A stretch of 64,000 nt of DNA, taken from contig NC_056765.1 in assembly GCF_018687715.1 (NCBI RefSeq), positions 558,001-622,000 of the forward strand, given 5' to 3'. Source of the DNA: Carya illinoinensis. Taxonomy: Eukaryota; Streptophyta; Magnoliopsida; Fagales; Juglandaceae. Positions 10,433 through 22,500 of the stretch are shown here, piece by piece; within the stretch, counting starts at the first letter, position 1; each line of letters begins with the position of its first letter. The position numbers and the translations under genes were made by a program. The notes beneath the pieces were generated by a model, which saw nothing but the letters and a program-made list of their open reading frames with translations, had not been told where the DNA came from and made no database searches.

Positions 10433-13084
10433 GTTTTTCTTCTTCAGAATGAAAGAAATCAAGGGAGATGAAGGAACTTTTTTTGCAAACAGCAAAGCAA
10501 GCTCAGGTAAATAGGAGAAATGTCAGTGGCACATGCTCTGGTCATGGGTCATTGACTGATTGGTCATTGATTGAATTTCTGAGAAAGTTCGTGTGAGAAA
10601 ATGGTGAATAAGAAAATGATAGTGGGAAATTAGAAAGTCTTACTATAATAAAAAATGATAGGAAAATGGCTGACGCGGTTTCATAATTTCATTAGGTAGT
10701 CTGTCATAGTCATATTGTCAAAGACATCTCATAACCCACAATAACAGAGATCCCCGGTGAGAAAGGACGTCAATGCTACTGGAACGAGTGTTCTAACAGA
10801 TGCTTTCATCCTATCCCTACAATTACAATTTTTCTTTTTAAATATTTTTCTAATATTTTTTTAATATTTTTTTAAAAATATAGAAATCTAATAATATTCA
10901 CTTACTTAACTACTATTTAAATAAAATAAAAAAAGGTAAAGTGGATACAAATCATCAATCCAATTCATCAATTCAAAAAGCATTTCTCTCTAAGAAAATC
11001 ATCTTTTCACTACTTCATTACATTAACCTTTTCACATCTGGCAGCCCTCAGAGAAAACATTTACCATTATTTCTGTGTCTCATTTTATCTCAATTTCCTC
11101 TTTCTGTTAAGATGGTAAATAAGATGTCTTTCTTCTTTAATTTGGAACTAATTACAAAAAAAAAAAAAAATGGCTATATATATGAATACAAATTAATAGC
11201 TACACAGCCTATACTTTATCCAGACATGGAGTATAGCTACACAGTCTCGTTTGTTTTCGCATATGAGTTGAGATTAAAGTTAAAAGTTAAATAAAATATT
11301 GTTATAATATATTTTATTAATATTATTTTTATTTCCAGATTTAAAAAAATTGAATTGTTTATTTTATTTTATGTGAAGATTTGAAAAAAAATATAATGAT
11401 AAAATGAAATAAAATAAGATTAGTTAATAAGAAAGGTGAAAATAAACTATGAAGTTTATAAGAGTTGATAAAAGTTGAACAAGCAATCTCTAAGGGCACT
11501 CATAATTCAAGACCAATTACTCATCAACATTATTGCCAATCTCTGTAACAACCCGAAGCCAATATCTCTTTTTTTTTTTTTTTTGCGCCTGGAATTATCT
11601 TCTTTTCTTGCTCTTTTACTTTTGTTTTGTTATTCTTTTCTTGTAATTGAATTAAGATGAAAGAGTTGAAAGTTGAATAAGTATTATTTTTAATATTATT
11701 TGAAATTTAAAATTTAAAAATTTAAAAAAATTATAATAAATATATGAGACGAGAAAAGATGAATTGAGATAATTTTTTAATCCAAATAAAACCTTATTGA
11801 TTGGTGGTCGATTTACCACCAAAAGAAAGCAAGGGAATTTTTGTGGACATCACCTTTGAAAATGAGAGAGATGGCAATACAGAAAAATACATTTGACCAC
11901 CATTCACAATTTAATGCATGCATGGGCCCCTTATTAAATATCATGTGTGGTAGATATTGTCGAACAATAGTCAAGAAAGTTTAATTAGCCATGTGGTCCT
12001 AAGAGGTGGGCTACAGTTCACGCTCATGAAATAATGCACATCCAATCAACTTCATAGTGAAGATGACTTTCGAATAAATAAATAAATAGATAAAATTGAC
12101 ACATTTTTAAATATTCTTTTTCAGTATTTATAGAGTGGAGAAAATAATCTTTTATTTTTCTGTTTTTTATAATTTTACTTCCACTCCCACCTTGGGAATG
12201 TTTTCTTCTTTAGAAAGAAAAAAATCAAAAGAAAAAAAAGGAATGAAGGTTAATAATGTAAGAAGCAGAGAAAAACTAAAGATTAGGCAATGTTTGTTAT
12301 GAAGCATTGATGAATGATGAAGTTTGTTACTCAAAAATTCACGTCATGACAAATCAAAAACATGGATGAGAAATTTCATTTTCCTGCTTTTCTACTTTTG
12401 TTTTGTTCTTTCTTTTTCCTTTTAGCTTTTCCCTCCTTAGAAAATGAAAAGAGAGAATGCCTTTTGCCTTTTGCCCCATAAATTTGTAAAAATAAAAAAA
12501 AAAAACTAAATAAATCTACCACATTAAACTAAATAAACTAGCTTGAATTTTGCATAGAGATATATGTATATCTCGAAGTTTATAAAGATATAAAGTGGAA
12601 TTATTAGCTAAATATGTGTTTGCATTATTTACCAATCATTTTTTTGCGGTAGAATAACATCACCATAAAATAATGAAAAATGTAGGAAATGAGTTTTTAC
12701 CGTGACTTTTTTATTTTTGTGGTCGAGAGTTTTGCACTCGACCATCCTTAGTACATTGTTTTTTTCAGCGAGAATATTTCAAGCATAAAAACAATTGCCC
12801 GAAAACATCTTTTTTGCAGCGATTTATTTGTCAACGGAAGTTTTCCCCCAAACAGTTAGAATTGGATTTTTTGCGACTATTTTGTAGGTGTTAAAAATAA
12901 ATGTATAACACCTTAGCAAGATTATAACGCGCTATTAAATTTCCTCATGAATTTGCACTCTTAAAATTACATCAAACGAAAGTAATGTGTCATGATTTTT
13001 CCTATGCTTTTGTTTTTGAAAAATAAAAGTAATTAAGTGAACATGAAATAGACCCTATTTAGGAAAGGTTGTACGAAGCGGTAA
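10433..13084. other. Intergenic region between NLR-A and the duplicated LINE block
   Basis: The first 70 bp carry the NLR leader shared with copies B and C, including gcaaagcaagctcagg. The rest is AT-rich with MITE remnants (11246-11810) and no gene. I see nothing recognisable in 11811-13084. Confidence 0.5.
11246..11810. mobile_element. Degenerate MITE(s) of the 'ctcgtttg ... gagatgag' family
   Basis: The left part shows ctcgtttgttttcgc, agttgagatt, aaatattgttataatat and ttgaattgttta. The right part (11640-11810) repeats gttgaataag and atgaattgagat and ends in atccaaataaaacc. These are the landmarks of the family better preserved at 33872-34222 and 42576-42936. The middle (about 11450-11640) is foreign. 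No target duplication was found. Confidence 0.45.
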
Positions 13085-13432
13085 AAACATAGAAGGCAGA
13101 GTAAAAATTAAATCATTTTTAAAATTATAACTATTTAAAAAAAATGCATAACACCATTATGAAGAAGTAGCTACATGGAAAAACAAGTATTATCTTAACT
13201 AAATAACAAAATCTAATGTCAAAATTGAGATAAGTAAGCCTGACTTTTTTATGACGGAGGAATACCTTTTACGAATGAGGGAAGAGCTTTGGGGGTTATA
13301 TAAATCACAAAGCCATGGACCTTGCAAAAATCATATATTATAAGAAACTAATCCATACAATAATTATTTCCAACTATCTTTCTTAATTGAAAAGTATAAA
13401 ACTAATGTTCAAAGTGAGGGAGTCCATCATTG
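13085..13432. repeat. Duplicated block, copy 2 (LINE 3' end and flank; paired with 1425-1830)
   Basis: It aligns with 1425-1830 in direct orientation. The poly-T of copy 1 is cut to six T at about 13243-13248, and roughly 40 bp next to it are missing. It ends at aaagtgagggagtcc, where the next LINE remnant begins. It lies 3' of NLR-B, as copy 1 lies 3' of NLR-A. Confidence 0.6.
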
Positions 13433-13464
13433 TAACACCCCTTCCTGTAGGTCATGAAAATATT

Positions 13465-13995
13465 TTTTTCTTTTTTTTTAAGAAGAGTTAGTGTCACATG
13501 TCCAAGAGTGACCCCTTGCTAATTTTATTAATAACTCATCACTTATGGTGAAGGAAAACCGTGGAACAAATAAGCGTAAAATCATCTTAGGCATCAGAAC
13601 CAAACACAAAAACAAGACAAAACACACAAAGAAAACTAAACTAAACATGCCAAAACAAGATAAATAAATAAAAAACAATCTAAACATGCCTAGGAAACAT
13701 ACAGAGCCAACACCACCATTAAACTCTAACATGAGGTAGTCCAATCTTATCCAATCAAAGGATTCCCTTCAAAATACGTGGCAAAGAAACAAATTCAACA
13801 AAAATTTTGTTGAGGCCTTCCTCTCCCAGACAAGTGAGGAAATCTACTGCATTGTTCCCTTCTCGAAATTGATGCTCAATAGTGAAGTTCACATCCCTTA
13901 GAAGTAGTAAAAGATCCTCTCAAAAATCCCATAAGTACCAAGCCATGAACTTACGACTAGCCAACCAGTTAACGACCAACAGAACATAATAGTCT
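13465..13995 (-). mobile_element. LINE 3' remnant with RNase H C-terminus
   Basis: A T-rich run at 13465-13480 marks the tail of a minus-strand element. Upstream (13870-13730), translation in one frame gives EGNNAVDFLTCLGEEGLNK and then LPRILKGIL and GLPHVR, the C-terminal end of a plant LINE RNase H-like domain. One in-frame stop interrupts it. The 3' sequence attttattaataact resembles the LINE tail at 1612-1632. It is 5'-truncated. Confidence 0.6.
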
Positions 13996-14892
13996 TTGAT
14001 AACATAAAGATAAACATAATGTAAAGGCATAAACTAGTACTATGTGGTGATCACTTATTCAAATATTATAATCATAAACTAAATCCTTATGGAAATAACA
14101 CTTATTCCAATCTAGGTATTTGAACTAATCTTATCGTGGATCTCCAACTATGCATCCTCGCAATCAACATCTGAAATGTTAAAACATAAGAATAGAAACA
14201 AATGAGTCGCAGACTCAGTAATAGCATATCATAATATAAACTTAACTTAGCTTAATATTAGGCTTGATTTATAAAATTTTAATGGATCATAACACATGCA
14301 AAATTAACAACATCGTGGAATTTCATGTAACATGATGCACGAGTGATTGACTCCATGCATTTCCTAACAATTATACATGACTTATTCATCTTATTTTTCA
14401 CTTATTAGTAGCCATCATTACAAGTGTGAATCAATCCAATTGTCGATGACCACATATACTTATTGTGACATGAGGTGAACCACGCTTTGGTCTGTGGCAC
14501 CATGTAACATATCATATCATGTAGTGATATATGCTTGGTTCCATGTTATCACTTAAGATATGGTGAATCACGCTTGAGTTCGTGGCACCGTCTAATGTGT
14601 CATAACATATAATGAAACATGCTTGAATCTGTGTTATCACATGGCATATGGTAAACCAAGCTTGAGTTTGTGGCACCGCTTATCATAACCTGTGGTGAAA
14701 CATGCTTGAATCTGTGTCACCTCAAAATATCATATCTTACATGTGTTTTGTTACTAACTTTCATAATGCATTAGAACATCAAATGAGTCTTACACGTAAT
14801 AACATAACATAGGCATGGCATAACATGATCTAAACATTACATGGCTTACATGATCTAAATATTACATGAACATTACATGGCATATATGTGAT
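13996..14892. other. Intergenic region, probably decayed LTR-element DNA, with a minisatellite
   Basis: No gene is recognised. A three-unit tandem repeat lies at 14474-14740. The text around it (cgcagactcagtaatagc, repeated acatggc and aacatgatctaa words) resembles LTR sequence, but no ends were found. Confidence 0.4.
14474..14740. repeat. Tandem repeat, about 88 bp x 3
   Basis: Unit starts at 14474 (ggtgaaccacgc), 14562 (ggtgaatcacgc) and 14650 (ggtaaaccaagc) are spaced by exactly 88. Each unit holds two related halves, gcttg..gtggcacc and gcttg..tgttatc. It is non-coding. Confidence 0.7.
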
Positions 14893-14931
14893 TTTATTAT
14901 TGTTTAAGAAAATTTGATTTTATAACTTCAA

Positions 14932-17900
14932 TTAAAAGCGTTGAGGTTGCATTGGGCTCTCACCTACCCATTCATCTCCTTGAATGTGATCATTATCAAT
15001 AGCTATGTTGGGGATGCGAGCCACCTTGAGCCATTCTTTTCCTTTTTTACCTTTCAACTCTTTCTCTAGCGCAGGATTACAGTTCCATATCTCTAAAATA
15101 CAAAGGGAGGTAGGGAACCCCTCTTCTGGCATGTACTTGAGCTTTGGACAATTCCAGATCTCCAACTGTACAAGGGAGGTGAGGTGTTGAAACCCCTCCT
15201 TGTCCAATGATTTCATTTCTAATGAATGGATTTTAAGGTTAGTCAGAGTGGTGGGCAGCAATAATTCCCTAGGAAAGGACTTCACATGATCTTTTAATTC
15301 GCCACATCCAACCATACAAGAGAGGCGAGTATTTGCAAACCCCATCCCTTCCAATTTGCAATGAGTTTCTTACACTTGTGGATCACAGATTGGAAGGCAA
15401 CCCCTTTTCTGGAAATGACTCAACTTCTAGACACTTTACTAATTTCAAATAACAAAGAGATGGAAAGAATAGGTGCATCTTATCCGGCATTAACCTCAAG
15501 CTCTTACAATTGTTGAGGATAAAAAGTGCAAGGTTAGGGGCACGCAATCCTTCTAGAGATTGCAAATTATCACACCCAATTATTTCCATATGGGTAAGGA
15601 CTAGAAAATTAATGGAAAACAAAGGTAGCTGCCCAACGGGTAGTCCCCTATCTGGAAACGACTTAACTTCTGGACAATTTTTTAACTCCAAATAACGAAG
15701 TGATGGAAGAAATAGATGCATTTTATCGGGCATTGACCTCAAGCTCTTACAGTTGTTAAGGATAAAGCATGAGAGGTTAGGGGCACGCAATCCTTCTAGA
15801 GATTGCAAATTATCACACATGATTATTTCCATATGGGTAAGGACTGGGAAATCTATGGAGAGAGAAGGTAGCTGCCCAACGAGTAGTCCCCTTTCTGGAA
15901 ACGACTTAACTTCTGGACAATTTCTTAACTCCAAATAACAAAGAGATGGAAGGAATAGATGCATATTATCGGGCATTGACTTCAAGCTCTTGCAATTATT
16001 GAGGATAAAGCGTGCGAGGTTAGGGGCACGCAATCCTTCTAGAGATTGCAAACTATCACACCCGATTATTTCCATATGGGTAAGGACTGAAAAATCTATG
16101 GAGAGCGAAGGTAGCTGCCCACCAGCTAGTCCCCCTTCTGGAAACAACTTAACTTCTGGACAATTTCTTAACTCCAAATAATGAAGAGATGGAAGGAATA
16201 GCTGCATCTTCTCGGGCATTGACCTCAAGCTCTTACAATTGTTAAGGATAAAGCGTGCCAGGTTAGGGGCACGCAATCCTTCTAAAGATTGCAAATTATC
16301 ACACCCGATTATTTCTATATGGGTAAGGACTGGGAAATCTATGGAGAGCAAAGGTAGTTGCCCAACGGGTAGTCCCCCTTCTGGAAACGACTTAACTTCT
16401 GGACAATTGCTTAACTCCATATAACAAAGAGATGGAAGGAATAGATGCATCTTCGCAGGCATTGACCTCAAGCTCTTACAATTGTTGAGGATAAAGTGTG
16501 CGAGGTTAGGGGCACGTAATCCTTCTAAAGATTGCAAATTATCACACCCAATTATTTCCATATGGGTAAGGACTTGGAAATCTATGAAGAGCGAATGTAG
16601 CTGCCTAATGGGTGGCAAGGCACAACAATATTTGCAATCAATTAATTTCAGCTTAGACAATGAAGGAAGCCTTGGCATACAATTTGGAAATTCTTTCCCA
16701 CCGTAGTAGTTGATGGTGAGACTTTTCAAGTTTTTTATGGGGCTGCAGATTTTGAAGTACATCTCTTTGACTTTCCGAAATACCAAGTACTTCTTTTGGA
16801 GGATTCCATTATAATACCAACTCCTCGAGGTAACCCTTATCCTTCAAGCTTGCATCCAAAGCATCATAGGCTGATCTAACATATTCGAGCTTTTGAATTA
16901 AAAGCTTTCCCTGAAGATTTATCAGTTTTCCCAATTCTCCAATGCAAGACCCACTGTGTTTGCTAAGGATGAAATTGGACAACGTCTGGAGACATTTAAG
17001 TTTGCCCATTTGTATCGGCATCTCCTTTAGTTTACGAGTTCCATCAATTTCAAGATGACGTAAATTAATGAGTTTCCACATATCTCTTGGCAATCTATCC
17101 AAATTATAACATTTCGATAACTTCAACGTTTGCAAATTGCACAGCATACATATGGAATTGGGCAATCTGTTAATAGCTGTGGAAGAAACATCCAAATAAC
17201 GTAGATGTTTCATTTTACTAATTGAATCAGGCAACTTAGTTACACTTCCCCCCGGACATAGAAAGAACTTTTAAGCACCATGTCTTGGGCATTTTGATTT
17301 CACTCCATGCATTACAATCTAATGCTAGAAAAGTTCGCAACTGCTTGGCCTTGTAAAGATCCTCTTCATTCTTCTTAAAGTTACCCGAATTTCGACCAAA
17401 ATACAATAAATAGCGAGTCATCTTCCCAATTTCTTTTGAACTATCACCCTTCAACCGCGTAAAGCCAAATTGTCCAGTCATGAATTTTGCCAAGTCGTTG
17501 ACAAGATCATGCATTACAAAACCTGAGTTTGTTTTAAGTGATTGTTGAAATAATGATCTTGATACTAGAGCATCGAAGTAACGATTGCCAACTTCTTCCA
17601 TAGTTTCTATTACAAATTGTTGCAAGAAACCTTCCACCATCCATAATAAAACTAATTGATCTTTCTCAAAAATATAATCTTTTGGGAATATCGAACAATA
17701 AGCAAAGCAGTGTTTTAAATCTGAGGGGAGATACTTATAACTTAACCTCAAAGCTGGAAGAATGGTTGTCTTCTCTGGTGGAAGATCCCATAGATCGCTC
17801 TTCAATATATTCATCCATTTCTTGACATCTGACTCTGACCACAACAAATCGCCAATGGCTTTGATTGCTAAAGGCAGACCTTTGCACTTTTCCACAATTT

Positions 17901-18986
17901 GTGGACCTATTTCTCTTATCTTTGGATCTGTGTTGGAGCTACTACCATTAAGAAATGCATGTTTTTCAAAAAGGGACCAACAAACATCCTGTGGTAATAG
18001 CTTTAAATGATGATGATGAGTTGCAATTGCGTGCATGGCCAATGCAACTTTTTCATTCCTTGTGGTGATAAGGATCTTACTTCCTTGAGCCCCATAGTGT
18101 AGTAGCTGGCCTAGGAGCTCCTGATGAATGGGTTTCTCACTCCAAACATCATCTAAAACAAGGAGAAATTTCTTCCCATTCAAATTCTTCTTAAGTGTAA
18201 CTTGAAGCTACTTTGAATTCTCAAATTTAGGACAAGGTGTAGAAGTTGCTGCCTCTATAATAGATTTCTCTACCTTTATCTCATCAAATTCTTCTGAAAC
18301 ACGAAACCATATTTTAAGGTCGAAATGTCGTTTCACCCTACTGTCATTGTATACCAATTGAGCAAGGGTAGTCTTGCCGATTCCCCCCATGCCAACAATG
18401 GCAATCACGCACATTTCATTACCCCAGCATCAGACGAGAGCAATAAGTCAATTAATTTTTTCTTATCCTCATCCCTGCCAAAAGTGTCGGACTCTCTCAC
18501 AAAAGAATTGGACGACCTTTGTGGATATTATTTTCCTCCAAGTCCAACTTGTAGACCCATAAAATCCTTTTGTTTTGCTAGATGTTCTAGTCTATCAATT
18601 ACCTCTTGAATCTTTGGCTCTAGGTGATGGATAAAAGGATTAAGGAAAGCAGAGATGGAGTTTCTAACCTTTCCTGTAGTGGTTTGGAATTCAGCATCCA
18701 ACTTGCATCGCAAGGCTTTGGTAGCAATCTCATCCAAAATGTCCTCTGCGTCGTAGAGAGTATCTTTCAGCTCATCAATCCAATCTCTCACAAAAGGCTT
18801 CGTATGTTCCTTTTCCTCTGCATCTTCGAGCACTGCATTCACGGACAACACTGTTGTCTTCAATTTCCTCAGGAGTCCTTCGGTTAACTTTCTTCCCTGC
18901 ATAAAGTCAACAACTTTGGGAGATACCACTTTATCGAAGACCACTCCAAGGATGGCAGAGAGAAATGCCAGTCCCACCTTGGCCAT
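14932..18986 (-). pseudogene. CC-NBS-LRR resistance gene, NLR-B, decayed, with amplified LRR module
   Basis: It is a close paralogue of NLR-A, starting MAKVGLAFLSAILGVVF at 18986. Coiled coil, P-loop, kinase-2, GLPLA, RNBS-D, MHD and LRRs are all recognisable. Compared with NLR-A I see nonsense codons at 18528-18530 (CAA to TAA), 18208-18210 (CAG to TAG) and about 16809 (GAA to TAA). There are also a 1-bp loss near 18422, an extra G near 17255, an extra A near 16773, a 10-bp loss near 15385 and a 1-bp loss near 15310. The LRR region holds a five-unit 243-bp tandem array that is a single unit in NLR-A. The 3' flank matches that of NLR-A. A copia element interrupts the leader 77 bp above the start. 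No functional receptor can be made. A transcript read from the adjacent LTR is conceivable. Confidence 0.93.
15404..16613 (-). repeat. LRR-coding tandem array, 243 bp (81 aa) x 5
   Basis: The landmark ggcatt(g/a)acctcaagctc recurs at 15486, 15729, 15972, 16215 and 16458, each exactly 243 apart. One unit encodes 81 residues, about three LRRs plus linker: VLTHMEIIGCD, LQSLEGLRAPNL, FILNNCKSLRSMP, LPSLCYLELRNCPEVKSFP and GGLPVGQLPSLSIDF. The frame stays open through all five units (467 codons, 15383-16786). NLR-A has the corresponding segment once (about 7840-8065). Units differ from one another by scattered substitutions, without indels. Confidence 0.95.
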
Positions 18987-19063
18987 GTTTTCTTCTTTGG
19001 AATGAAAGAAATCAAGGGAAATGAAGGAAGGTTTTTTTTCAAACAATAAAGCAAGATCAGGTG

Positions 19064-19439
19064 TATTGGGAGTTGTTCTGACACAGAGACGATTCTAAAT
19101 AAAGGAGTGATGAAATTTAATGTGGTTCGGTAATTGTCTACGTCCACAGCTGCTGTAATTTCACTATAAAAATAATTTTTACAGAAATCTCTCTCTCACC
19201 CACTTTGATGCACTTCTCTGCTACACTATGCTCGCACACTTAAGCTCTCCTATTTATAGGAGAGCAAATCACTATGTTGCAGCAATTTGCTGCATGATGC
19301 TTGGGGAGGTGCCTAACAATACAAAAGCACCGAACAGTGCCTAATAAGCCAAAAGAGAAATGGTGCATTAAACAAACGGTGCAACGGTGCATGGCTCACC
19401 GTTCACCAACCGTTCACCATTTTGTCTCCATCTGCAACA
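19064..19439 (-). repeat. 3' LTR of the copia element (376 bp)
   Basis: It differs from the other LTR by about 15 substitutions (my count by eye), 14 of them transitions. It has one extra 11-bp tandem copy of gttcaccaacc near 19410. Its outer terminus reads TATTGGG where the other LTR has TGTTGGG. A minus-strand TATAAATA (19251-19258) inside a short palindrome is the likely TATA box. It faces the start of NLR-B. Confidence 0.92.
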
Positions 19440-19510
19440 ATCTCCCACTTGGAGACAAATGAGTCTACATATCTTCATAGCAATCATCACAGCAACTTCA
19501 ACTCATGCTT

Positions 19511-22500
19511 TTAAGTACGAAGTCCAACTGAAGCTATACACAGCTTCAGTTTGTCAGCAGTAACTACTTTTGTGAACATGTCTGCTGGGTTCTCTATTCC
19601 TCGAATCTTCTCAAGTATCAGCTGTCCACTATCGAGAAGAGATCGGATAAAATGGTATCGCAACTGTATGTGTTTTGTTCTAGAATGAAAGGCTGGATTC
19701 TTTGCAAGAAAAATAGCACTCTGACTATCACTATGCAGAATACATTTTTCATTCTTCTTTCCCAATTCTTCCAAGAATGACTGCAACCAAACCATTTCCT
19801 TCCCTGCTTCAGTTATAGCAACGTATTCCGCTTCTGTAGTTGAGAGAGCAACAATCTTCTGTAATTTAGAAGCCCACAATACAGCTGTACCACCCAGCGT
19901 ATACACAAATCCAGTAGTACTTTTTCTGCTGTCAACGTCACCTGCTAAATCAGCATCTACATATCCCTGTAGTTTTAAACCTGCTTTTGTAAAGCATAGT
20001 GACGTATCTGAAGAGCCTTGTAGATATCTTAAAATCCACTTGACTGCTTCCCAATGCTGCTTTCCTGGATTACTCATGTACCTGCTCACAGCTCCCACTG
20101 CTTGTGCAATATCTGGCCTTGTACAGACCATGGCGTACATAAGACTACCAATAGCAGATGCATAGGGTATTCTGTTCATGCATTCTTGCTCTTCCTTCGT
20201 CTTTGGCGACTGATCCTTAGTTAGTCGAAAGTGACTAGCTAAGGGTGTGCTCACTAGTTTCGCCTTATCCATGTTAAATATTCTGAGCACCTTCTTTACA
20301 TACTCCTCCTGGGAGAGCTTGAGAGTATCATTAGACCTGTCTCTAATAATTCTCATACCAAGGATTTGTTTTGCAGCACCCAAATCCTTCATCTCAAACC
20401 GCTTTGACAACTGCTTCTTCAGTTCATTGATTTCCTCGATGCTCTACCCTGTAACGAGCATATCATCCACATACAACAGTAGGATAATATAAGACTTGTC
20501 AAAGTTCTTCATATAGCAACAATGGTCAGCCTGCAGTCTTGTAAATCCATTACTGCATATGAAGTTGTCAAACTTCCGGTACCATTGTCGTGGAGCTTGT
20601 TTTAGGCCATACAAGCTCTTCTTCAGTTTGCAAACTAGATTCTCTTTTCCCATCACTGAGAATCCTTGTGGCTGGTGCATACAGATGTCTTCCTCCAAAT
20701 CACCATGAAGGAATGCAGTCTTCACATCTAACTGCTCAAGATGTAGATTCTCTGCAGCCACAATTGCCAACACTAGCCCGATCGTTGTCAATTTTACAAC
20801 TGGAGAGAAAATGTCTGTGTAGTCAACACCTTCCTTTTGTTGAAACCCCTTCACGACCATTCTGGCTTTGTAGCGCTTGCTACCATTGTGCTCTTTCTTA
20901 ATTCTGTACACCCATTTATTGTGCAAAACCTTCTTGCCTTTTGGAAGCTTAGTTAGCTCCCATGTCTGATTTGACATCAGTGACTCTATCTCATCTTGCA
21001 TGGCTTTCTCCCACTTGATCGAATCTTCAATTCGTAGAGCTTCATCATAACTTTCCGGTTCACCACTATCTGTTAGCAAGATGTAGTATAGAGATGGTGA
21101 GAACCGTTGTGGTGGCCTAATTGTTCTTGAAGATCTTCGAATAACAGTGAGTGGTGTACGTTGTTCAATCTGTGTATCATCATTTTCTTGATCCTCGTTC
21201 TGATCAGTGTTGACTCGAGTAACATCAAAATCAACAACCTCAGGTTTCTTTGGTTGTTCCTCAGATTCAGCTTGTGACTTAGCTTTGTACAGAATCTGCT
21301 CATTAAATATCACATTTCTACTTCTAATGATTTTGCAATTTTTATCATCCCAAAATCGATAGCCAAATTCTTCATCACCATAACCGATGAAAAAACATTT
21401 TCTATATTTGGCTTCTAATTTGTTACGATCAGTAGAATCTATGTGAACATATGATAAACAGCCAAAAACTTTCAAATGGGAAAGATTTACCTTCTTTCCG
21501 CTCCAGACTTCCTCTGGTAGATCGAACTTTAAGGGAACTGAAGGTCCCCGATTAATCAAATAGGTTGCAGTGTTAATTGCATCAGCCCAAAAACATTCAA
21601 GAAATCCTGAATTCAGCCTCATGCTTCTGGCACGTTCGTTGAGAGTTCTGTTCATGCGTTCAGCTACGCCATTCTGCTGCGGTGTCCCGGGAATAGTCTT
21701 CTGAAATCTAATCCCATTTGCAGCACAGAATTCTTTGAACCCTTCGTCGATGTACTCTCCTCCATTGTCTGACCTCAGACATTTTAACTTCAAGCCTGTT
21801 TCATTTTCAATCATGGCTCTCCACTTCTTGAAAGTATCAAATGTGTCAGATTTATTTTTCAAAAAATAAACCCATACTTTCCTGCTTGAGTCGTCAATAA
21901 AGGAAACATAGTACCGCGATCCTCCAAGAGAAGCGACTGGGGATGGCCCCCACAAATCTGTGTGCACCAACTCCAACTTTGTAGATTTTGGAGTTCTACC
22001 ATTTTTCAGGAAACTAACATTTTTCTGTTTCCCAAAAATGCAACCTTCACACATGTCAAAATCAGTTGATTCCAACTTTGGTAACTTTCCCTTGGATAAT
22101 AGTACCTTCATTCTTTTCTCACTCATGTGACCAAGCCTTTGATGCCATAGGTTGGCATTTGCATCAGCAATTGCAACAATATCTCTAATGCTTGAAGTCA
22201 TGTATAGAGTACCTGTTTTTGTGCCTCGAGCTACTACTATAGCTCCTTTTGTTATCTTTCACGTGTCACAGGTAAATAGTACCGAATGCCCATCAGCATC
22301 AAGTTGTCCTATAGAAATCAGGTTCCTCATGAGCTTAGGAACATGTCGCACCTTTTGTAGCAACCATGCACTTCCATTGGGTAGATTGATTGGTACATCT
22401 CCCATGCCTTCGATTTCCAACGCTTCACCATCTGCTAAGTACACATTCCTGAAATCACCAGTGACATAATTCTGCATGATTTCTCGGTGTGCTGTAGTGT

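Noticed and set aside
10941..11294. Frame of 117 codons upstream of NLR-A
   Set aside because: It crosses a poly-A run and a MITE end; no coding character.
15404..16613. CRISPR-like regular array
   Set aside because: Units are contiguous, without spacers, code for LRRs and lie in a plant nuclear gene.
15510..16706. Five plus-strand frames of about 61 codons spaced by 243
   Set aside because: They are antisense shadows of the LRR tandem array of NLR-B, repeated because the DNA is repeated.
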